From assembly GCA_028622995.1 (NCBI GenBank), contig JAJQJQ010000043.1, positions 434,001 through 498,000 on the forward strand: a stretch of DNA of 64,000 bases, read 5' to 3'. Source of the stretch: Panagrolaimus kolymaensis (lineage: Eukaryota; Nematoda; Chromadorea; Rhabditida; Panagrolaimidae). The notes under the pieces are model-generated. The model made no database searches. It was given only the letters and a program-made list of their open reading frames with translations, and had not been told where the DNA came from. Numbering within the stretch: the first letter of the stretch is position 1; each line of letters starts with the position of its first letter. The translations under genes and the position numbers were made by a program. Shown in pieces: positions 1 through 11,620 of the stretch.

Positions 1-33
1 ATTGCATTATTGGCATTTTTTGTAATAAAAAAA

Positions 34-3000
34 ACTGTCAAAAACCGATTAAGTTTGATTTACTTCTATAAAGTTTAAACTGGAATTTTTTCTTTCTTTT
101 TTTTATGAATGCAGCATTGAAGTTGAGATTCATAAAACTTTAACTGCCATTTTTGATATGTTTCCTAACTTTACTTCTGAGATGGAAGAATAATTTAAAC
201 TGCGTTGTTCCGTTTTAATTTTTATATCATTAATTTTTCAATAAACTGTCCCATAAGAAATCTAAAAATAAATAGGTTCATTTTTGTATTTTTTTTAATT
301 TTGACTTCGTAGAAAAAAAATTTTTATTTACTTTTTAACTGCCATTTACGAATTTTACCATAGTTTTTTTTAATTTTTAAAACTGCACCTGGGCGGCTTA
401 GTTGACCCATAAGACTAAAAAAAGTATAGAAAATTTCAACAAAGTCGTTTTTTTTATGTTTCACACTTTCGCGACATTTTTTTTCTTGACTCCCTCTAAA
501 AACAATGCAATTCAAACAAAAAAAATATTTTATGCTTGAATAATTTTTTGGTGTTACTCAGGTCGAATAGAATTTTTGATGTGTTTTTTTTTCAATGTGT
601 CAAAGAATTTGCTTTCCTTTATATTATTCGGAAGCTCTGGAGCTTTATTTTAAATTATGAAAAAGAAAAATAAGCGCGAAGAAAAAAGACGGGAGAACTT
701 TGAAATTTTACAAATTTTTGTTTTATTTCAAATATTTTTGAATTCTTTTTGGGGATAAAAAAACTGTTAACAGATAAATAACAACATGAATAATTTCTGA
801 AAAGCAAATGTGTTTAAAAAAACTTAGGAAAAATAATTTTAGCTTTGAGTTTTGGTTAAATTTTATAAAAACTGCGAACTTGATTTTGTCGAAAACATGA
901 TTAATTTCATTAAGTTTTAAACTGTATTTCTAAAATGTTTTATTTAAGACAAAATTTTTTATTCGTTACAATTTAATTTTTTTTATTTTGATAATTATTT
1001 GTAAAAAAACTGTAGACCCGTATTCTTTTTTGATTAAGATTTTTAAAATAATCCCACAAATTAATTTTTTTTAATATAACTGTTTACTCCATTTTTTAAA
1101 GTATTTTAACTGAAACTATTTTTTGAACTTTTTTGTTCATAAAACTGTTTGACGCCATTTTTGAGATTAGCTAAATCAAAACTGGTAACAAAAATTATTA
1201 CAAAAAATATTTTATTTTTTAACAAAACTGATTCTTGGCAATCATAAGATTGATTGATTAATCGAAAAATACTTTCTTTATCATTTTCGACTTTTTCAAG
1301 AACTTTAAATTCATAAAACTGTAAACCAATTTGCTCCCATTGAGTCAAAAAATAATTTTTAAAATACCAAATTTATTTTTTTTGTAATTTAAACTGTTTT
1401 TCTTAGAATCATCTTTTTATTCAAATTTCCTTCATTCACAAAACAATTTGAAAATGGAACAAACAAAACCTTTAGACTTCCAAAAAAGCAGTGATGGCAA
1501 AAACAAAGCCGTCGCAACAAAAAAAAGAAGGATGCGCCGCTCTTATTTTTCATTATTGCTTTTACTCTTTTCTTCTTTGTAGCTAAATTAGAAAATGAAA
1601 TTGAATCCGAAAGACATAAAAAAAAATTACGTCCATCCAAATAAAAAAAAAATTTTTTGATGAAAGCATCGAAAAACGAAAGTGAAAACGAAGAAGAAAA
1701 AATAAATAAAAAAAATAATGTCGTCGCATTTTTTTATTTATTTCAATTTTATTGCTTTTTCGCTATTTTGCCGCTGCTTTGCTTTTGCTTTTCCAACCAA
1801 AAAAGAAAAAAAAAGAACGAACCCCAGACTTTGAAGTCGAAGCCGAAGCCAAAAAGAGAGGGACTTCGCTGCCTTTCGCTTATTTTTTTTTCCTTTTTTG
1901 AATTCAAAAAAAAGAAAGAAAAGAAGAAAGAACTATAAACTAATCTGTTGTTTCCGGGACTTTTTTCCTTTCTTTTTCTTTTTCTCCTCTGTAAAAAAAA
2001 GTAAGCAATGTCCCAGGCAAAAATGAAGCACCGTTGTTGTCGTTTGACTTTATTTTTTCTTCATTTTTTTTCACAAATTTTTTTACATTCTTTTTTTTAC
2101 TTTGCTTCTGACTTTTTGATTCTCCTCTTTTTCTTTTGACTGACTCTCAATGATTTGAGAGGGGAAGTAGCAGCCGTGAAAATAAAAAAAATAAAAGTAA
2201 GAAGCAGCAAACAAGCGATGACAAACTTTTTTTCATCACATTCCTATTTTTTTTTTGGCGGTCTTCTTCTTTCCCGTTTTTTTTTGTGTTGGATTAGGCC
2301 CAGAGTTTTTTATGTTATTTTTTGGCACATTTTTTTTATTCTTCTTGTTCAGGCCTCACTAAGATAGGACACGATGACACTACTTGACGCATTAGAGGAG
2401 AAAATTGTTGTTGAACAACACAGGCATCAGAGGGTAAAAAAATGATAGTAGTGAAGGAATAGGAATAGGAGGAGGAGTCGAAAACAAAGAAAAGGTTGTT
2501 GCAAAAAAAAAAATAAAGTTTTTTATTTTTTCTCTTTATCTTTAGTTAGTTTTTTTATTACAAACTTGTTTTTTGGGGGTTGTTGTATGTTTAAAGGCCA
2601 ACCCAGCTTTTAGTAAGTATATCTATCTGATTTTAGGTAATAGCTTTTCTAATTACGAATAGGCGTATCATGGTGGATTTTTATTAAAAAATGTTTTAGG
2701 ATTTTATTCATCTTTTTTTTAAATTTTTTTAAACTGACCCAGAGAAAACTTTTTTAAATATTAGAAATTTAGAGTAAAATTTCTAATTACGATTCTCGTC
2801 TCTAATAATTGATATTATGATTTTCGCTTAAAAATTATCTAATAACTAAATAGAATCATTAATTTTATTGTAGTATAAAAATATTTAACTGTCTCTTTAA
2901 TTTCCATGATTTCTATCGTTTTCTTGCGTGATTATCGTTTTTTTTCTTTAACTGATGTGATTTGAGAAAATTTTTCTTTAGAAACTGCCATAACGAGAAA

Positions 3001-6000
3001 CTAATTGAAAATAAATTTTATCACAAAAAATAATTCCAAATAATGGACGGAAATTAAAACTGCGTACTCGTTCAAATATTAATTTTTATTACCTTTTTTC
3101 AAATGTTTTTGCATGAAAAATGAGATGATTAAACTGAATTTAAACATATTAAATTATTATACTCTTTCGTATTTTCAAGAGTTATTATTACTATGACCAC
3201 ACAATTCACAAAACTTTTTTCATTTATTTTAGCAAATGTCCATGATCCTGCGCCTCCATTGGAAGCAGGTAAGATATCATTGAAAACTGTATTATACGGA
3301 TCTTTGAGGGTAGGCAAAAATAATAATTAAAAACTGTATCATTTGAGTGACAATTTTTTATATTGCATCATAAATAAAATAGTAAAAATTTATATTTTTA
3401 ATCAAATTTAAAACTGCACCTTCCCGTGTTTAACGGTTATTGATTTTTTGTTTGTTTAAAATTAACTGGTATATTTTGCATTTACGCAAAATGCTTCTTA
3501 GCTTTCAAGAAATTAAATTAATATTAAATAAAATAAAATTTTTTTTATATAAACTGATCCAAGATTTTATCGTCCTTCGTTTTTTAAGAACTTTTTATAC
3601 TGTTGTCGGTCGCTATTTGGAAATAAAAAATAACAATAATTGTTTTAATTAACAAAAAAAGGGAATTAAATGATCTATTTAATCAATTTTATCATTTTTA
3701 AAATAATTTTTTGATAATTATTTTGGGGTTTTTTATTTTTAGCTTTTCTTAATATTTTTTTTATAAAGAAAAAACTGTCAATGTGGGTTGTTGGCTGCGT
3801 AAGTATTTTTTACACACATAAAAAAATAAAAACTGATTCTTTTTTTTTCTTTGTTATAAATTTTATAAACCTCTAATAATAAGGGAAATTTTCTTTGAAT
3901 TAACTGTGCTATCATGAGTGTATTTTTTTATGTCAGCAATCTTCTTTCTTTTTTATTTTGGTTTCTATTTTTACCAAAAAATAAAAAGTAAAGTAAAAAA
4001 ACATATACATATAGCCGCCGCGCCCCAGCCGGAAACATTTAAAGTTGTTAAAATTTTATATTTCAAATAAAAAAGTGTAATTTTCATTTTTCAAGAGCGT
4101 TCTTTCAAAAAAATAAACTTTCATCGAAAGGAAAAAAACTGAAATTAAGCTTGAAAAAATAAAATAAAAATAAACTGCAGAATGTGGGTTTTATGTTTGT
4201 GGAAAATTACACGAAATGAAAGCTAAGTGAATGTGTTAGGCGTGAAGCGAGAAAGTAGGGAAACTACACGAAGAATAATGACAGTTTGTCAGAGTATGTT
4301 TTTTTTATTTTAGAATTCAAACTGCTTTCTTTGTCGAAGATATGGAAGGAAACGTCATGGCAAAAAATAAAATAAAGAGCAAAATCCAAAAAAAAAGAAA
4401 GTCATCGTCGCATTTGAATTTTTTTTAAAAAAATTATTGCATTTTGGTTATTAAAACTGAGTGATAAAATTTTTTTTGCTTTTGTGAATTAAAAATATTA
4501 AAAATTGAAATAAAATAAGAGGAAAAATAAATCAAAAATTAATAAATAAACTGACATCTAACCACCATCTTGGTGAAATAAAACTTCTTTTCGTAGGGTT
4601 TTTTTAACTGCATGCGATCTTTTTCTTTTTTTGATAAACGTTAATAAAATATTTTCAAAGATTATTTATTTTTTTATATTTTTTTTATAAAAACTGAGAG
4701 ACCGAAATTTGTTTGGGGTAATAAAAAATAAAGTATTCAAAAAAAAAACTGAGCTACGAGTAATCTTACGGATATTTTTATTTATAAAACAACTCCCTTG
4801 AGCGCCATTTTATTTGTTTTTTTATTTATTTATGTGACAAGAGGCGTAATTAAAACTAAAATGGCCCAAAAAAATTTTTTGTTTTGTTTTATTACGGTTT
4901 AAAATTAGATAAGGCTTTTGATTTATTATTGTAATTTATGGGATTTTAGAGTTGGCTTTACTTCTGATTTTAAAAAAACTGGGCTGATTTGTGTGCAAAG
5001 GCAAAAATCAAAAATATAAAAGTAATCACATAAAGTTCCGGATTATCGAAAGAATTTAAAAAATATTTGAATGATCCAATCATGGATTTTTTTCAATGAA
5101 TAAAAACTGGACAATTTTTCCATTATTTGTTTTAAAATCTTTAATTTAAAAAATCAAACTATCATGAAATTTTGGATGTATCAAAAATTTAAAACTCTTT
5201 TTAAAGTTAAATTATTTGCACTCTAAATTTTAAATCTTAAAAGGCGCATCAAGCCTCCTCGATTAATATAAGATTGTTGGATAGAAGTCAAGATAAAATA
5301 TGGATAAAAACTGAGTGATAAAAAAATTTTCGATGCCTTTTATATTCGAGGAATAATGAGTTTGAGGTATTTTTTTGTACCAAAGGAAAAATAACTGAAG
5401 TTCTCTTATTTATGATGTTAATTTTATCATAAATTTAAAATTTAAATAATTTTGCTATTTTTTTCTATAAATTTAAAATAACATTTTTATTTTCAAGATT
5501 TAACTGTGTAATTTATCAACATTTCTGTTTAATTAATTTTTAAAAAATAACTGAGGATCAGTAATATGTTTGTTCTTTAAAAAAGGCAATTTCTTAAAGG
5601 CTTATTTTTCTTAAGTGACCTGATAAAGGAACTTTGCAAGCAATTCCAGAGCCAACCATTTGTTAAATGAAAATAGATTCAAAAAAACGTTTAACAAAAT
5701 AAAGAATTTTCTCTATTAAAATTATAAATTTAATTATTACTAAAACTGTATTCATTATTTCAAACAAATAGATAGACAACCATATTTTTTGGTTTCAAAT
5801 TTGCTTACCTCTTTTGATTTAATTTTTTTTAAACTGTCTTGATGCTATTACTAGCCTTTTAAACTGATAGCTATGAAGCTTTTTTGTGGGGATGAGAAAA
5901 CTGCATCATCAAGCTCGTATGAATAAAAATTCGCTAAAAAGTTTAAAGTTTATTACTTTTTTTGTTGCTTGTGTAATATCGATAAAAAAGACTGGCTAAT

Positions 6001-9000
6001 AAAGCACTTGTTTGAATTCAGCAAAGAATATTTGCTTTTATTATTTTTCAAAATTAAATGGTTAGATATTATAATCCACTAACTTAAACTATCATCAGTT
6101 GGTTAAAAAGAATGATTCGATTTAGTGTTTTTTTGTTTTGAAAACTGTAGGATGAATCGCTAGCCTCTTTATAACACCAAAAAATCATATTAGTACATCA
6201 GTGGCCATAACCAAAAGCAAAACCATACACACACGTACGTGTTCATTTATTTTTGAAGGACGACAGAGAGAGCCAGAAAAAAAAGAAGCTGACAATCTTT
6301 TTTTATTCCCCAAAGACTTAATAAAAATAAAAATAAAAACATCAGATTCCATGTTTTTCAAGTTTTTTTTTCTTCCACCAATCTTTTAAGAAAAAAAAAA
6401 CTGCAGTCGATTTCAATTTTAAAAAAGCTGGCGTTTAAAATCTTGCAACGAAGGAAAAAATAACAATGTTTTACTAAAAAAAATAAAAAAGATTTTTACT
6501 TTTTTTCCATCATTTTTTTATTTATGAAAATGGAAACTTTTGTTTCATTCTTTCTTACTTTTCGGATTTTTTGTTGTTGAGTAAATTAATGCTTTTAAAG
6601 AAAAAGAAAAAAAAATACATAAGTAACTGCGGCGGCGTAGAGATTCCTTTTCAAGGATGCAAGGCTTCTAAAAAGTCGCCCTCATCCATCCATTTTTTTT
6701 CTTCGTTTTTAGGTTTTTAGCACCTCCTCTAGCTCTATTTTTACTTTTACCCCTTTATTTTCTTTTTTTTTACTTAAAACAAAACCTTTCAAGAAAAAAG
6801 CCAAAAAAAATGTAAGTAACAGAGATAGATTTTCTTTGCGGTAAAGAAAGACCCCACTCTCATTTTCGGCAAAAAAAAAGTAGAAAATAATGTGCTAATA
6901 GATTCATTTCTTTATTTTTTTTTTGCTTGCTTTCAGCATGGGCATTGTCTTGTCAGATTTTTGAGTTGCATAAGAAAAAGAAATAAGAAGAAAAGAAAAG
7001 TTGAAGCCTTTTGTTATATTTTTTTGTGATTTTAATCCGAGAATGAAAAAAAAAATTATGTAAAAATAGTATTTTTTTATTTTTTGATTAACTAACTGTT
7101 GAGGGTTGCTTGGTGTCGGAAAAATAAAAATAAGTTTTAAACTGAAGTGTTCCGTAGGTGGATGCAGCAAGCATATGTAATAAATATGTTTATAAACTGA
7201 GATGAATTTGCATCATTAAAAATAATTGAGAGATAACTGGATTTCGTTTTTTATTTTAATTTATTTAGTTTTTATAAAGTCTTTTGATTTATGATTTTTT
7301 TGATAATTAGTTATAAACTGCCATTTTCAAAAAAATAGCATGGAAATTAAACTTTAAAAAAAACTGAGCAATCAAAAATTAAGTTGTCTTTGGCAAATAA
7401 GCAACCAAAAATAATTTTAAAACTGTATCATAGAGAATTTTCTTGAACAATTGAAATTGAAACTTTGTAAAAAAAAAGAAATTTGTTTATTTTGTTAAAA
7501 TAATTTCCATCCATTATAGTTTTCAAAAAAAAAAACTGACGCATCACTTCCATATATTTTTAATCTAAAACTGTTTGTTCCAAAGTTCGGTTTTCTGTAT
7601 ATTAAAGTAAACAGCTTTATTACTTTTTTATCAGAAATTTTTTTAATAAAAAACAAATCAACTCAAAAACTGCATTCAAAAAAACTGCTATATGGTGCCA
7701 AAAAAGAGGGCCTTTAAATTGGTTTATATCAAAAGAAATTTCATTTCATTTTACATATTTTTTTTACTGCGCTTCAAAAATTGATAGCCGCTTGAGATTT
7801 CATCAAAAAAACCAAACAAAAAAAATTATGCAAGCCTTCCAAAAAAAAGGAAGATAAGTAGAGGGAGTAGTTGTTTGTCAGCTCTTTAGTTTTTTTTTAT
7901 TATCAATTTTCCTCCTCTATTGGATCTATAACTGTGATGCGGCTATGTTAGTTATTTTTTTTTTTCAAATTTTAAAAATAGGTTTTGGTTTAAAATAACT
8001 GCAATTAAGTTTATTAGACTGCAATAAAAGTGTTATGTGCAAAATTAGTCTTAAAAGTTATCAATTTTTTGGTTTAAAACTACTTTTCAGCAGATTGTTG
8101 GTTTAATATTAAAAAATCAAAGCTCTTTTATTCTCCAATTTATAGTGAAAAATGGAGTAACTTTGCTTTTTTTTTTAGCAAAAGCTATCAATTTTTTAGT
8201 TGGTTTTAAAACTGAATTGTTCCAATTCGTTTTTTGATGGAAATAAAAAACTGTATTTTGAGAAATAAGCTGTTTTTGCTTCATAGAAGAAAAAGATTTT
8301 TCCCTCTAAAAAAATAGTTCTCATTTATTTTATCATTTATGTACTTTTTATTTTCTCCAATCCAAGCAACTAACTTTCGCGAAAAAAAAGTTTTTCTTAA
8401 AGATTTTTCCTAGTTTTTATTTTTTTATTGAAATTCATTGACGCGTAATTCCGTCCTTCATTTTTTTTATATTCTTTAAATGGCAAATTTTTTTTGTTTT
8501 GTTTTTAAAGGGTCGCAAGCAAAAAGACGAAAGAAAGATGTTAGCGGCTGTAACAAAATAAAAATAAATAAATTGACAACTTTTTTTCCCCAAAAAAATC
8601 TTTTTTTATTTATTTATAATTATTTTTTTTAATAAAACTGAGCTTTCGCGTAATTATCGGCTGAATGATGGCCACTGATGTACTTCAAATATTTTCTTAT
8701 CTCATAGCTAATGTTAGCGATATGGGAAATCCGTTGGGTTAGTTCTCGTTGAATTTGGGTGGGGAAGTCGAAAACTGTAAAATAAAGGGAAAAAATGGGT
8801 TTAAAAAACTGAAATTATTGAAGTCATTATAAAAATAAAGTTTTAACTGAGGTGGCGACTTTGTTTTGGGTGGTGCAAAGTTTAAAGAATAGTGAAGAAG
8901 AAAAAAACTGTAATTATGAAGCGTGGCATTGTAGGATATTTTTCGATAAAAAAATTTCTCTTCTAAAATTAATAATTAAAATCAAAAATATAAAATATTT

Positions 9001-11620
9001 AAAAAAAGTAAAAACTGTGTCTTTGAAATGTTTTAAACATACTTTTTTTTAAATAATTTTTTTTTAAACTAAACCGAATCACGATTTCGCTGATTCCATT
9101 AACCGAATCATAAAAATTTTGAATCAAAAAACTGTGATTTCTTTTTCCGTTACCAAAATCAAAAAGGTCAAGCTCTCTCATCTTCTTCATCTCGCTTTAC
9201 TTTAATTAATTTATCCTTTTTCTCTCTCATTTTTTGTGTTTTGTTTGACCCATCTCTAAAAGCTTTTTTCTTTATTTTTCTTTCATTTCTTGGACAATAC
9301 AAATTTGTCTTTTTGTTCGAAGAAAAAATAAGTGAGTCTGGTATAATAAAATTTACTTATTTCCTCGATTTTTATTATTTGTCATTGACTCTTTTTTGTT
9401 TCTCTTTATCTTGCTGCTTGAGCAATTTATTCTATCTTTTTTTCTTTCAAATTTAATTTTAGTATTTTGTTTTGCGAAAATTTGATTAAATTAAACTTGC
9501 TTATTTGTTATTTGCTTTATGGTTTGCTCAACTTTTAAAAAGCAACCCAAAAAATATTTACATACTGCTTTCAAAATAAAGAAGGGATTTGGTGGAATAC
9601 ATAAATAAAAAACTGTGAAGAAAAAGATGACTTTAATACTTTTATAAAACTTAAAATTTTTTTCTTTTTTTTATTTACTTAATTTTTAAACTGTCTTTCC
9701 AGATAATTTGGAATCAAATTGTTAAAAAAGCGTAAAATAAACTGTACAGTTATATTTATTTTTTTATTTTATCTTAACTGAGGATCGGGATATGCGCTGT
9801 ATATTTTTCGAAAAATTATAATTAATTCATAAAAAATTGACAAAACAATATTTTTTTCTTCTTAAATAGACATTTTCGAAATTCTTTTCATTTTGTTTGA
9901 TTCAAAAAACTGCATTTGAGTGATCGTGAGTGGTATACCGCATTGATTAAAATTATAAAAACTCAAACAAAAATTTTCTTAATTTAAAAACTGCAGACTT
10001 TTTTTAAATCTTCTTATAAAAAAACAATAATCACAAATTTTTAAATAAAATTAAACTGAAAATTACCAAAAATCATTGCTTTGTAATTTTATAAAAATTA
10101 TATTTTTTATATTAAACACTTAAAACACTGATTCCATAGAAGCATGGTGGAAATGAAAACTAATTTCACCAAAATAAAGCGCCTCTCTCTCAAATTTGTT
10201 TAAACTGATGACGATGGTTTTGTTGATGAAAAAAAAAATAACTTTAAAAATTAAAATTTGGGGGAAATAAACTGTTCCATCAATTGACCTTTGTTAATTT
10301 AATTTATTTTTCAGCATACAAATTATCTTGTTATTCTTGTATGAGTCCTTATTTAGAGGTAAGCTTTTTTTAAATTTTTTTAATCAATAAACTGCTTTGT
10401 CAGTAGAGAAAATCGAAAATTCGTTAAACTGAAAGTTTTATTTCCATAGTAACCTGTTTTTTGAATATTTCACCGCAGTTTTAAACTTTTTTTTAACTGA
10501 AATTGCAGCCGGCCGTTAGGCAAATTAATAGCTAAAATACTATTGATTAAACGCAGCTCTAAAAAACTATTGGTTTCCATTTTAACCCATATCCAAAAAA
10601 AAAATTAATATTATTAAAAACTGCAATAATTTCATTTTTGTGTTTAAATCAATCTTTTCATAACTGTGTTCATCGCCATATTGTTAAAAACTAAAACGCT
10701 TGAATAACAAATTCAATCATAAAAACAATGAATCATTTTTCGGATTTGTGAGAGCAACAAAAGAAAAACTGCAACAATTTGTTTTTCAATTTATAAAAAA
10801 CCCATTCATTTTATTTTATTTTATTTTATTTTATTTTATTTTATTTTATTTTATTTTATTTTAGTTTATTTTATTTTTTTAGGATCAATTTATGTACATA
10901 TCCCATCTTTATCGACGCCCTCATGCTTTCACAGAAAAATGCGATTTTAACAAGTAAATATTTTTTTTTATTACTCTTTATTTTAAACTGCATTGATAAA
11001 GTTGTTTTTTTGTTTTTAGCTTTGACGGAAAATATATGCGTACGCGAAATTGTACGGATCTCTGCGTATCTCTTCGAATGAATGATAAAGTTGGAGGTAA
11101 TTAGTTAATTTTTATTTATTTAATTTTTTTTAAACTGTAACTTGATTTATACAATTAGGAAGAAGAAAAAAAAATGCGGTGTAACATTTTTTGTTAAAAT
11201 TAAAACTGTTCAGTTGAATGCTGTTTGAGTATAAAAATTTTCAATCCAGTCATTCAAAAAAAATTTTAAACTGAAAAACGAGTTCTTTCAAAATCCATTT
11301 TGAAAATTCTTTTTTTGGAAGCTTCATAAATTAATTTTTTGATAAAAAAAATATTAATCAAAATAACTATGAATCAAACATTTTAAGGTTTAAAAACTGT
11401 TCCTTTACATTGAAATTTGGTTTTTTTCTTTGTTTAAAAGCACTCAATTTTCGAAAAATATTTCTTTATTTAAAGTTTCGTCAAATTTATTTTTTAAATC
11501 AAAAATCAAACCATTCTCCCTTTTAAAGAATTTGTATTTTTATATTTAAAATTTAAAAAAAAACTGAGTAGAATGGTAAATAATAAACTGAAAAATAAAG
11601 CTTTGAGAAGAAAAAAACTG
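34..11620 (+). repeat. Dispersed array of about 100 same-direction (T)AAACTG motifs in odr-2-like introns
   Basis: By eye I tallied about 98 occurrences of AACTG on the plus strand between 34 and 11,620, usually as TTTAAACTG, AAAAACTG or TAACTG. The reverse complement CAGTT appears only about five times. Spacing is irregular, commonly 30-150 bases. There are gaps near 1.40-2.73 kb, 6.63-7.08 kb, 8.26-8.63 kb and 9.14-9.60 kb. Each motif is preceded by A/T-only sequence and often followed by 15-30 bases of higher complexity and GC. The array follows the sense strand of the odr-2-like gene, lies in its introns, continues up to the mobile element at 11,731, and has one more copy at 14,293. It is rare in the other 50 kb. 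Function unknown; see the findings. Confidence 0.85.

Noticed and set aside
1657..1938. 93-codon Lys/Phe-rich ORF in the motif-free block
   Set aside because: Composition is what AT-rich, A/T-run DNA gives by chance; no acceptor, domain or matching exon.
34..11620. CRISPR-like or simple tandem array
   Set aside because: The shared word is only 5-9 bases, spacing is irregular, and the host is a metazoan; neither label fits.
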